Shown: positions 17,074 through 21,992 of the stretch, piece after piece | Layout of the letters: each line of letters begins with the position of its first letter | Numbering within the stretch: the first letter of the stretch is position 1 | Origin: a virus | Virus record (IMG/VR): IMGVR_UViG_3300006802_000505 | Span: 1-25,319 of that record | Length of the DNA: 25,319 nt | Strand: one strand, 5' to 3' | The notes under the pieces: generated by a model | Databases searched by the model: none | Seen by the model: the letters and a program-made list of their open reading frames with translations, nothing else | Told to the model about the DNA's origin: nothing | Made by a program: the position numbers and the translations under genes

Positions 17074-17082
17074 CTATTTATA
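17074..17082 (-). promoter_or_regulatory. T4-type late promoter abutting gp25 start
   Basis: TATAAATAG on the minus strand, 4 nt before the gp25 ATG. If initiation occurs the usual 6-8 nt downstream of the element, the transcript would begin at or just past the ATG, giving a leaderless message or one that serves only downstream genes (gp6, gp7). Confidence 0.65.
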
Positions 17083-17086
17083 ACGA

Positions 17087-17386
17087 TCACCCAACAAAAA
17101 CGTTAGAACTTCCATCAGTTAATTCACCGGCATCTACAGCATCACCTACTCTCGCAACAAATTGACCACTAACTCTAACAGTTGATGAACTTCCTGATAT
17201 TGATGCTACGTGTGGAACACAAACTATACCACTAAGTATATCATGTGATACAGTATTATCATCATATCTAGCAATTAAGATACCATTTGCTCGTACTGTA
17301 GATTGACCAGGTGTGTCTAATGTACTTGTAGTATCACACAAATGTCCAGTGCTCAATGGATCGCCTTCTCTACAGACTTTTGGCAT
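17087..17386 (-). CDS. PAAR-motif spike tip protein
   Basis: 99-aa protein of the size of T4 gp5.4 and other PAAR proteins. It opens with KVCREGDPLSTGHLC, has the beta turn RANGILIARYDD, then TVSHD, VCVPHV and the closing RVSGQFVARVGDAVDAGE. Candidate zinc ligands are H15, C17, H48, C56 and H59; known PAAR tips bind one metal with His and Cys residues. It should cap the gp5 spike and form the membrane-piercing point. Its ATG overlaps the stop of the 48-aa gene by one base (TAATG), and gp25 follows directly. The spike body gp5 is 5 kb away across the accessory island, an unusual separation. Confidence 0.88.
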   Translation of the reverse strand: MPKVCREGDPLSTGHLCDTTSTLDTPGQSTVRANGILIARYDDNTVSHDILSGIVCVPHVASISGSSSTVRVSGQFVARVGDAVDAGELTDGSSNVFVG

Positions 17387-17532
17387 TATGGACGCCCTTG
17401 TCCTCTATAAACCTTAAATGATCTCTTTTTATGTTTATTCATAGAACTCTTTTTGACTTTCTTACTATCACCTTGTGAAGTCTTTTTAGGTATACTAATA
17501 TGTGGTACATAACTTTTTGCTAATTTTGCCAT
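17386..17532 (-). CDS. Small basic protein upstream of PAAR (48 aa)
   Basis: 48-aa Lys/Arg/Ser-rich protein starting MAKLAKSYVPHISIPKK and ending with NKHKKRSFKVYRGQGRP. The start follows the 85-aa gene by one nucleotide (TAATATGGCA) with GGCGAGG as a possible ribosome site, and its stop overlaps the PAAR start. The tight coupling on both sides is the main evidence that it is real. Function unknown; a small basic protein also precedes gp5 (23174-23278), sharing a KRS-Y/F stretch, so an assembly role for spike components is a guess. Confidence 0.65.
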   Translation of the reverse strand: MAKLAKSYVPHISIPKKTSQGDSKKVKKSSMNKHKKRSFKVYRGQGRP

Positions 17533-17533
17533 A

Positions 17534-17791
17534 TTACCTCGCCGCTTCTAATTTTGCTTTTTTAGCCAATCTTTTTTTTTCTGTTATAATCGCTTGTCTG
17601 ATTTTTCTACCCATAGGTATTAATATATAGTGGCACATTTCTTGTCCCTTTTTACTAATATATTGAACTGCAATCTGAGTATCTTTGTATTCTGATTGAA
17701 CTGACCTAACAGCTTTCTTTAAACTAATTGCTTCTCTTTCGTTTTCTACACCTTCATCATTCCAAAACAGGAACTTTCTCATTTTTGACAT
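17534..17791 (-). CDS. Hypothetical protein at head of wedge operon (85 aa)
   Basis: 85-aa protein beginning MSKMRKFLFWNDEG, with a central helix (ISLKKAVRSVQSEY) and a very basic C-terminal helix (KKRLAKKAKLEAAR). Start supported by AGGAGAGG 5 nt before ATG. It is the first gene of the run leading through PAAR and gp25 to gp8. No recognised domain. Its position could make it a regulatory or assembly factor, but sequence alone does not say. Confidence 0.65.
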   Translation of the reverse strand: MSKMRKFLFWNDEGVENEREAISLKKAVRSVQSEYKDTQIAVQYISKKGQEMCHYILIPMGRKIRQAIITEKKRLAKKAKLEAAR

Positions 17792-17865
17792 AACCTCTCC
17801 TACAAGTTAAGTACAAACAGCGAACATTGTGTCGCACCTCGTAATTTTGCTGTTGACTTTTATGT

Positions 17866-17874
17866 CTATTTATG
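17866..17874 (-). promoter_or_regulatory. Variant late promoter (CATAAATAG)
   Basis: One mismatch from the TATAAATAG element found at five other sites. It lies 74 bp upstream of the 85-aa gene in the divergent gap 17792-17888, a sensible place to start the wedge operon. The same spot is flanked by a TGTC/GACA inverted repeat. The rest of this 97-bp gap holds nothing else I can support. Confidence 0.4.
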
Positions 17875-17888
17875 ACAATGTATAATAT

Positions 17889-18020
17889 ATGATTGAAAAA
17901 ATAACTGAAAGTTTACAAATAATATATGCTTTTGTACCACAAGAAATCTTTATTGTGATGTTAGCAGGTATTGTATTCTTAATTTTTGAGTGGATGAAAA
18001 AGGGTCCTTCTAACAACTAG
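17889..18020 (+). CDS. Tiny single-span membrane protein (43 aa)
   Basis: Plus-strand ATG at 17889 opens 43 codons ending in TAG at 18018-18020. Residues about 14-35 (VPQEIFIVMLAGIVFLIF) are a clear transmembrane helix, followed by EWMKKGPSNN as a short positive tail. The stop sits in the loop of a bidirectional terminator whose left arm overlaps the last codons, which argues for transcription here. No good ribosome site is visible. Size and topology would suit a holin-like or other small phage membrane protein, but nothing specific is shown. Confidence 0.5.
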   Translation: MIEKITESLQIIYAFVPQEIFIVMLAGIVFLIFEWMKKGPSNN

Positions 18021-18032
18021 AAAGACCCTTTT
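17998..18032. terminator. Bidirectional intrinsic terminator
   Basis: AAAAGGGTC (17998-18006) pairs with GACCCTTTT (18024-18032); T-rich runs follow on both strands. It sits between the convergent 43-aa plus-strand gene and the 55-aa minus-strand gene and could end transcripts from both sides. Confidence 0.8.
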
Positions 18033-18037
18033 ACTTT

Positions 18038-18205
18038 TTACTGTGTATTTTTGCCTGATGGCATTTCAATAGAGACTTTTGGTATTGGCAACTCGTTAAT
18101 AACTTGAGCTGCTTTCTCACCGTAGTGATGACCTAACCAAAAAGCACCTATGACAATTAAGACATAGATTATTTTCATTAAACGATTTTTTGTTATGTCT
18201 CTCAT
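18038..18205 (-). CDS. Small membrane-anchored protein (55 aa)
   Basis: 55 aa from the ATG at 18205, chosen because AAAGGAAA lies about 5 nt upstream; a longer frame from 18253 would overlap the next gene by 35 nt and lacks such support. The short basic N-terminus (MRDITKNRLMK) is followed by one membrane helix (IIYVLIVIGAFWLGHHYG, residues about 12-29), then a polar segment ending PSGKNTQ. Likely N-in with a short periplasmic tail. It overlaps nothing and ends at the bidirectional terminator. Function unknown; spanin or holin-type roles are possible but unproven. Confidence 0.6.
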   Translation of the reverse strand: MRDITKNRLMKIIYVLIVIGAFWLGHHYGEKAAQVINELPIPKVSIEMPSGKNTQ

Positions 18206-18218
18206 AAATTTCCTTTTA

Positions 18219-18383
18219 TTATTTTTCTTTTTTCCAAATAGTCCAAGCGCCATAAGCTATAGCAGCATACGCTACTAAACCTGCGATTGGTTTTGCAATT
18301 AACACAACTACTCCCAATGCAACTAAAGCTGCACCGTCCCAAGTTGTTCTTTCTTTTATTCTATTTGTTATCCATTTTTTCAT
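18219..18383 (-). CDS. Small hydrophobic protein (54 aa)
   Basis: ATG at 18383, 54 codons, TAA at 18219-18221. A polar N-terminus (MKKWITNRIKERTTWDG) is followed by two hydrophobic stretches (AALVALGVVVLIA and PIAGLVAYAAIAYGAW) that could form a hairpin of two membrane helices, ending WTIWKKEK. A plausible ribosome site (AAAGGAAG) lies about 8 nt upstream. The shape, with a TWDG turn before two helices, resembles small proteins I recall from marine T4-like phages. Its function is unknown. It precedes the 55-aa membrane gene by 13 nt. Confidence 0.65.
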   Translation of the reverse strand: MKKWITNRIKERTTWDGAALVALGVVVLIAKPIAGLVAYAAIAYGAWTIWKKEK

Positions 18384-18429
18384 ATGTATTCTTCCTTTCT
18401 AAGGCAAATTAATTCTTCAATGTTGATTG

Positions 18430-18513
18430 TTACGTGTTTGATAATCCTGTGAATTTTAAAATTAATCCACCTATGATTGCGATTGCATATGTATATGTTA
18501 TGATTTCTAACAT
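18430..18513 (-). CDS. Candidate micro-protein, hydrophobic (27 aa)
   Basis: A 27-codon frame starting MLEIITYTYAIAIIGGLILK and ending GLSNT, mostly one hydrophobic helix. A TATAAATAA late-promoter-like site lies 8 nt upstream. There is no ribosome site, and so short a frame may be chance; support is its hydrophobicity and its place in a run of tiny membrane proteins. Confidence 0.35.
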   Translation of the reverse strand: MLEIITYTYAIAIIGGLILKFTGLSNT

Positions 18514-18520
18514 AGTAATA

Positions 18521-18868
18521 TTATTTATACATCTTATCATATTGACCTGCATATATTTCATCTACTTGTTGTTGTGTAGTTAATACATATGCACCTATAT
18601 GAGTATAACCTTGAAGTTTTGCCCATATAATTCTACGACCACCTGCCTGCCATTTACGATAACGTCCATTTATTTCTCTTACCATTATAGGGTGAAGCAT
18701 GCCATCTTTTTCCATACTATCAAATAATTTTTTATAATTAATACCATGAGCATCAGCATATGATCGCCAATCACCTAATACGTTATCCCATTTGTATGAT
18801 ATATCTTTGATTGCAAGTACAGTATAATATTGTGAATGTGTAATTTGTTTTGCCTCTAAAACTTTCAT
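18521..18868 (-). CDS. ParB-like (ParBc fold) protein B (115 aa)
   Basis: 115 aa from the ATG at 18868, whose ATGA overlaps the stop of the preceding ParB-like gene; a start 15 nt further up is possible but less natural. It contains the two ParB N-domain boxes: GMLHPIMV (residues 56-63, equivalent to the G..xPI.V box) and AGGRRIIWAKLQGYTHI (75-91, matching the GERR box with GGRR at 76-79). There is no helix-turn-helix or dimer domain, so it is not a full partition ParB. Stand-alone ParBc proteins in phages are variously annotated as nucleases; known ParB domains bind CTP. It is a diverged paralogue of its neighbour. Activity unproven. Confidence 0.75.
   Translation of the reverse strand: MKVLEAKQITHSQYYTVLAIKDISYKWDNVLGDWRSYADAHGINYKKLFDSMEKDGMLHPIMVREINGRYRKWQAGGRRIIWAKLQGYTHIGAYVLTTQQQVDEIYAGQYDKMYK
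18522..18529 (-). promoter_or_regulatory. T4-type late promoter
   Basis: TATAAATA on the minus strand overlapping the stop of the ParB-like gene and 8 nt before the 27-aa frame. It could drive the downstream small membrane genes (27, 54 and 55 aa) as a late unit ending at the terminator near 18000. Confidence 0.55.
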
Positions 18869-19200
18869 AATCTTTTCTTCCAATATTCATCTGATTGAGT
18901 AAACTTAAATATCTGATTGTAAACTTCTTCACTAGTTGGTTCATAACAATCTATGTGTGTGTATCCGTTTTGTTTAGCATACCATACACGTTGATGACCT
19001 ACGATTACTGAATAAGATATATTTGGATTGAGAATGATTGGATGCATCATTCCATTTTCATTTAAATCTTTCATTAAACTTTCTAAACGAAATGAACCAC
19101 CGTGCTTTGAATTATAATCTATAAAGTTACCCAGCATATTGACGTGATAAACTTTGTGGTATTCTGGAAACTCTATGTGTTTGGCAGAGAGGAGTTTCAT
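18865..19200 (-). CDS. ParB-like (ParBc fold) protein A (111 aa)
   Basis: 111-aa protein with the same layout as its downstream neighbour: GMMHPIIL at residues 50-57 and GHQRVWYAKQNGYTHIDCY at 68-86, where GHQR takes the place of the ParB GERR motif. Both proteins begin MK(L/V)L.AK.I and share a GYTHI turn, so they are tandem duplicates. The first conserved Arg of GERR is replaced by Gln here and retained in the partner, hinting at different roles or a heterodimer. Upstream lies a possible sigma70 promoter; the ribosome site is weak. Confidence 0.75.
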   Translation of the reverse strand: MKLLSAKHIEFPEYHKVYHVNMLGNFIDYNSKHGGSFRLESLMKDLNENGMMHPIILNPNISYSVIVGHQRVWYAKQNGYTHIDCYEPTSEEVYNQIFKFTQSDEYWKKRL

Positions 19201-19239
19201 AGGTGGTTAAGGTTGGAGGTCTGAAAGAGCAGCATCCTA

Positions 19240-19269
19240 TATATAAGAGTTTTGTCCATTCCTGTACAA
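19240..19269 (-). promoter_or_regulatory. Possible sigma70 promoter for the ParB-like pair
   Basis: TTGTAC (19264-19269) and TATATA (19240-19245) on the minus strand with an 18-bp spacer, 40 bp before the first ParB-like gene. AT-rich sequence makes such matches common, so this is tentative. Confidence 0.4.
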
Positions 19270-19284
19270 TATACGAAAATAAAT

Positions 19285-19992
19285 TTATACTACTATATCT
19301 AGTTGAGGTCTTCCATTATCTCTTGTCAATGGTACACTTCTTACTCTATTCATAGGAAGACCAGATGCAATCACCTTATGCATAAAGGTTACAATTGTTA
19401 ATCTATCATCCTGTGTATCTGTACCAAAATCTTTTACACCATGCCATATATGACTATCAAATCCTATCATACGATTATACTTGTTTGCAAAAAAACAATC
19501 TTCAATAAATCCTGCATTATGTTTATCTTGGTAAGGTTGTTGTTCATCTATTGTAATTTCACCACGATAATATTTTTGTTTAATGTCTGTAAATTGACAT
19601 TGAGTATTCATGTTAATAGGTTTGTACAATGATGTACCTGATTTTGGGTGTGCATCAGGTGTTAAGTAAATGATTGTAGTATGAATGTCTGGAAAGTCAG
19701 AATGAATCCAACCGTGTTTGTATTGACTAGGTATTCGTTGAAAGAAACTTGTTGCTTCAAAACGAATATTTTGATTATTCATTTCATCATTTGTCCAGAA
19801 AGAAGTAAAATACTTTTTCTGCATCCATGCCCAAAACTCCTCATCTAATAGATGAATAGGTTGAGAACGATATCCGGGCCAGTTACCACTCTCGTGTGGA
19901 CGCCATTCTATTTTATCAGACTTTGCCATCTTTACAACATCATCTGGTGCATCAAAAAAATTATCAATCACCGTAGTGGGAAAATGTATCAT
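19285..19992 (-). CDS. 2-oxoglutarate/Fe(II)-dependent oxygenase family protein
   Basis: 235-aa protein. The iron-binding triad is visible: H97 and D99 in GWIHSDFPDIHTTIIYL, and H184 in FDSHIWHGV, followed by R197 in DRLTIVTF as the likely 2-oxoglutarate anchor. The strand after HxD (TTIIYLTPDAHPKSGTSLY) is typical of this double-stranded beta-helix family. The N-terminal part (VIDNFFDAPDDVVKMA) is the usual lead-in for phage members. Such genes are frequent in marine T4-like phages; the substrate (protein, nucleic acid or small molecule) is unknown. AAAGGAAA lies about 11 nt upstream of ATG. The gene sits in the accessory block upstream of the ParB-like pair. Confidence 0.85.
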   Translation of the reverse strand: MIHFPTTVIDNFFDAPDDVVKMAKSDKIEWRPHESGNWPGYRSQPIHLLDEEFWAWMQKKYFTSFWTNDEMNNQNIRFEATSFFQRIPSQYKHGWIHSDFPDIHTTIIYLTPDAHPKSGTSLYKPINMNTQCQFTDIKQKYYRGEITIDEQQPYQDKHNAGFIEDCFFANKYNRMIGFDSHIWHGVKDFGTDTQDDRLTIVTFMHKVIASGLPMNRVRSVPLTRDNGRPQLDIVV

Positions 19993-20011
19993 AATCTACG
20001 AGTTTCCTTTC

Positions 20012-20227
20012 CTATGCGCCGTTGAAGGCATCAACATCATCTGAATTAGTATTCACTACTGGTAATTCTTCTTCGTTAATCTTTAATTCTTTTTCTAGTG
20101 CTTCTACTCTACTTTTAAGTTTTTCTATTTCGTCCATTAATTCTTTAATTGACATTTCGTTATTCTCCTTTTCACTTGTACATTCTCCACAACACTCTGG
20201 TGTGCCACAATGTATATGTTTGTTCAT
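20012..20227 (-). CDS. Small Cys-rich / coiled-coil protein (71 or 47 aa)
   Basis: The longer form (71 aa) begins with a Cys cluster HCGTPECCGEC (C7, C12, C13, C16), a possible metal knuckle, then a coiled coil (IKELMDEIEKLKSRVEALEKEL). A strong ribosome site (AAGGAG, 9 nt away) lies before an internal ATG at 20155, which would give a 47-aa coiled-coil-only protein. Both forms may be made; I cannot decide. A 10-bp hairpin stands just upstream of the longer start. Function unknown. Confidence 0.6.
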   Translation of the reverse strand: MNKHIHCGTPECCGECTSEKENNEMSIKELMDEIEKLKSRVEALEKELKINEEELPVVNTNSDDVDAFNGA

Positions 20228-20237
20228 ATGGTATATA

Positions 20238-20273
20238 GTAGGGTAGTTTCCAGTCTCCCTTTCACTACCCTAC
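20238..20273. other. Strong hairpin between two accessory genes
   Basis: GTAGGGTAGT (20238-20247) pairs perfectly with ACTACCCTAC (20264-20273) around a 16-nt loop. It has no T-run on either side, so it is not a classical terminator. On the minus-strand transcript its loop contains AGGGAG and it ends 10 nt before the ATG at 20227; it could stabilise or process the message, or control that start. Confidence 0.6.
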
Positions 20274-20294
20274 AGAAATACTTATGCGTTTGTT

Positions 20295-20492
20295 CTACCA
20301 ATTGTTATTTGATTTTGGTGAATAATGACCAAGTATTTTATCTTTGTTAGGTCCATGTTTAATTCTATAACCAGATGTTCCGCCGCCGTTTATTTCAACT
20401 TCTCGTCTGGCACTAAACATTGCCTTAACTTTTTTTTCTTGGTCTTTTGACTTACTGTATTGTTCTAATACTCTTGTATGTCTATCTTTCAT
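20295..20492 (-). CDS. Small basic hypothetical protein (65 aa)
   Basis: 65-aa Lys/Arg-rich protein with a very strong ribosome site (AAGGAGG, 6 nt before ATG). It contains a central Gly-rich turn (EINGGGTSGYRIKHG) and no recognised domain. It is the first gene behind the consensus sigma70 promoter at 20618-20646, so probably expressed early by host polymerase. Small, basic, early phage proteins often modulate host processes, but that is only a general expectation. Confidence 0.7.
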   Translation of the reverse strand: MKDRHTRVLEQYSKSKDQEKKVKAMFSARREVEINGGGTSGYRIKHGPNKDKILGHYSPKSNNNW

Positions 20493-20543
20493 TACACCCT
20501 CCTTTTTAAAGTTAGGTGCGTTCCTTCAGCATTCGCTTACTTC

Positions 20544-20565
20544 CGTCTTACTTGTGTGTAAGATG
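20544..20565. other. Leader hairpin in the 5' UTR of the early minus transcript
   Basis: CGTCTTAC (20544-20551) pairs with GTAAGATG (20558-20565, one G-T wobble) around a 6-nt loop. It lies within the ~120-nt leader between the sigma70 promoter and the gene at 20492. It may stabilise the transcript; it has no T-run. Confidence 0.45.
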
Positions 20566-20617
20566 AACGTATATACTCTATTTAGTATAGATATGAGTTA
20601 CCTGCATATCAGAAACT

Positions 20618-20646
20618 ATTATATCACATATTGTATGTTTTGTCAA
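20618..20646 (-). promoter_or_regulatory. Perfect consensus sigma70 promoter
   Basis: On the minus strand TTGACA (20641-20646) and TATAAT (20618-20623) are separated by exactly 17 bp. This is the textbook strongest form, expected to be used by host RNA polymerase right after infection. It points toward the basic 65-aa gene and the accessory genes beyond. The divergent gap 20493-20731 also holds the GAAC repeat and, for the plus strand, only a weak TTGCAC (20689-20694) with a poor -10. Confidence 0.88.
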
Positions 20647-20651
20647 GCCTA

Positions 20652-20666
20652 GAACAAAATGAGAAC
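20652..20666. promoter_or_regulatory. GAAC-N7-GAAC direct repeat (LexA-box-like)
   Basis: GAAC (20652-20655) and GAAC (20663-20666) are separated by 7 nt, the form of the alphaproteobacterial SOS box (GTTC-N7-GTTC read on the other strand). It lies 5 bp upstream of the -35 of the consensus promoter and between the divergent genes, where a repressor or activator could act. In 25 kb about one such match is expected by chance; the placement is what makes it notable. Confidence 0.4.
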
Positions 20667-20731
20667 ATTCTCTCCGGCTGCGACAATTTTGCACTTGTAT
20701 TCCTCACCTGTTCTGATAAGATAAGCAGTAT

Positions 20732-20932
20732 ATGAAAACAAAAAACAACACTCAAAATATGAATATGCACGTGATCAGAAACATTGCATATTCTTCGATA
20801 AACAAAATGACAAAAAACATATCTGAAATCATTGAACTTGATAAAGAATTAAAATCGTCAATTGATATCAATATGAAAAATGCAATCAACAAAATACTAT
20901 ACGATTACAGATATAAAAAAATTAACTCATAA
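20732..20932 (+). CDS. Hypothetical protein, first of plus-strand island (66 aa)
   Basis: 66-aa Lys/Asn/Ile-rich protein, mostly predicted helical (ISEIIELDKELKSSIDIN, MKNAINKILYDY). No recognised domain. The ribosome site is weak; ATGs ten and twelve codons in are alternatives. It begins the five-gene plus-strand run that is transcribed away from the minus-strand early genes. Function unknown. Confidence 0.55.
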   Translation: MKTKNNTQNMNMHVIRNIAYSSINKMTKNISEIIELDKELKSSIDINMKNAINKILYDYRYKKINS

Positions 20933-20950
20933 CAGAAAGAAGACTACATT

Positions 20951-21172
20951 ATGACAACACAAAAAACAGATGACTTTTACGAAACTATGAATAAAGTTGA
21001 TAGTACATTATACGAAGTTGCAAAAGTATTAAAAAACTATGATGCATCTTTAAACGTAGAAGACTTAATGATTACTGTTTACGAACTGATAGAAAGTAAT
21101 ATCTATAAACAGAAAGTAGATGCGTCATTTAAACAACAACAACTGAAAAAAGATAACACAATCGTACACTAG
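20951..21172 (+). CDS. Hypothetical acidic helical protein (73 aa)
   Basis: 73-aa protein beginning MTTQKTDDFYETMNKVDS, with helices LYEVAKVLKNY and VEDLMITVYELIESNIY. Preceded by AGAAAGAAGA as a modest ribosome site and 18 nt after the preceding gene. No known domain. Codon use and spacing fit the rest of the island. Confidence 0.6.
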   Translation: MTTQKTDDFYETMNKVDSTLYEVAKVLKNYDASLNVEDLMITVYELIESNIYKQKVDASFKQQQLKKDNTIVH

Positions 21173-21193
21173 TACAGAAAGAGAGAAAACAAT

Positions 21194-21424
21194 ATGATGA
21201 CATATGAACAATTATCAAACGAAGTAGATACACTCTTAGAGAATACAGAAAAAAAGATGTCTGATCTCATAGAGAAGTTTAATTCATCAAATAAAGATAT
21301 GACAGTAGATGAAGTTGACTTATCATATAAGTTTAATGAATTAAAAGATTACGTTGAAGACTACGTCATTGTTGAAGAAGAAGACGAAGACGAAGACGAA
21401 GACGAAACAAGTGCTATAGTTTAA
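21194..21424 (+). CDS. Hypothetical protein with Glu/Asp tail (76 aa)
   Basis: 76-aa protein: a helical N-terminal part (YEQLSNEVDTLLENTEKKMSD) and a strongly acidic C-terminal tail (VEEEDEDEDEDE). The tail is encoded by a hexamer repeat (gacgaa x4 at 21383-21406). Acidic tails occur in DNA-mimic and histone-like-binding phage proteins, but there is no direct evidence for that here. AGAGAGAAAAC precedes the ATG. Confidence 0.6.
   Translation: MMTYEQLSNEVDTLLENTEKKMSDLIEKFNSSNKDMTVDEVDLSYKFNELKDYVEDYVIVEEEDEDEDEDETSAIV
21383..21406 (+). repeat. Hexamer tandem repeat (gacgaa x4)
   Basis: Four perfect copies of GACGAA encoding alternating Asp-Glu near the C-terminus of the 76-aa protein. Each unit change keeps frame, so the acidic tail length could vary between relatives. 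Confidence 0.85.
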
Positions 21425-21445
21425 ATCAACAACAAGGAGAACATT

Positions 21446-21808
21446 ATGATCAAAGTAAAAAAAACAGCAAAGACACTCAACGAAGGTATCCAAAACCTAA
21501 TGACCGGTGCAAAAGACGATTACATTCAAATGTCCACAATGGGTGGCAAAGAACTAACCGGTTATTCTAAAGAACAAGTCGATAATTGGAATCGTTCCGT
21601 TTCCATAAAGAATGGACAAAAGTATATCAAAGTTGTAAGAGAAAACAGCGTATTTGCTTTCATTGTAAAAGAAGACTTTAAACATTTTAAAAAAGGTGAT
21701 ATATTGAAAGCCGCTGGTTACAATGCACCTGCTTTAAACTCTGCTAGAGGAAATGTATTAACTGGTAACTATCCAATTCAATGGACAGGACCTTTATATC
21801 TGAAATAG
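21446..21808 (+). CDS. Hypothetical protein (120 aa)
   Basis: 120-aa basic protein with an excellent ribosome site (AAGGAGA, 6 nt before ATG). The second half looks like a compact beta domain: KYIKVVRENSVFAFIVKED, then FKKGDILKAAGYNAPALNS and GNYPIQWTGPLYLK. This resembles small stand-alone proteins of T4-like marine phages without assigned function. It is the best-supported gene of the plus-strand island. Function unknown. Confidence 0.7.
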   Translation: MIKVKKTAKTLNEGIQNLMTGAKDDYIQMSTMGGKELTGYSKEQVDNWNRSVSIKNGQKYIKVVRENSVFAFIVKEDFKHFKKGDILKAAGYNAPALNSARGNVLTGNYPIQWTGPLYLK

Positions 21809-21809
21809 T

Positions 21810-21992
21810 ATGACAACCAAATACAAATACATTGTAAAAGACAAAGAGAATAACCAACATGAATTTAGTACTGCCTGCGACGCTGCCATATATGCATGTA
21901 ATAATGAATATGGTCCAGGCATGACAATACTCACAAATGATAGGAATGCATCACAGACTTGGATACATTTTGAGTATAGGAAAGACTTATAA
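21810..21992 (+). CDS. Hypothetical protein (60 aa)
   Basis: 60-aa protein starting one nucleotide after the previous stop (TAGTATG), hence probably translationally coupled. It begins MTTKYKYIVKDKENNQHEF, with ACDAAIYACNNEYGPG and a closing WIHFEYRKDL. Beta-alpha-beta look, no recognised family. Last gene of the plus-strand run, convergent with gp5. Confidence 0.6.
   Translation: MTTKYKYIVKDKENNQHEFSTACDAAIYACNNEYGPGMTILTNDRNASQTWIHFEYRKDL

Noticed and set aside
17070-17090. Upstream GTG start for gp25
   Set aside because: It would overlap the PAAR stop and add seven residues not expected for the family; the ATG at 17069 gives a natural MAIVK start.
17853-17886. TTGACT...TATAAT as a plus-strand promoter for the 43-aa gene
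   Set aside because: The spacer is 22 bp, far from 17, and initiation would fall inside the coding frame just after the ATG.
18206-18253. Longer start for the 55-aa membrane protein
   Set aside because: The added 16 residues overlap the better-supported 54-aa gene in another frame, and the ATG at 18205 has a clear ribosome site.
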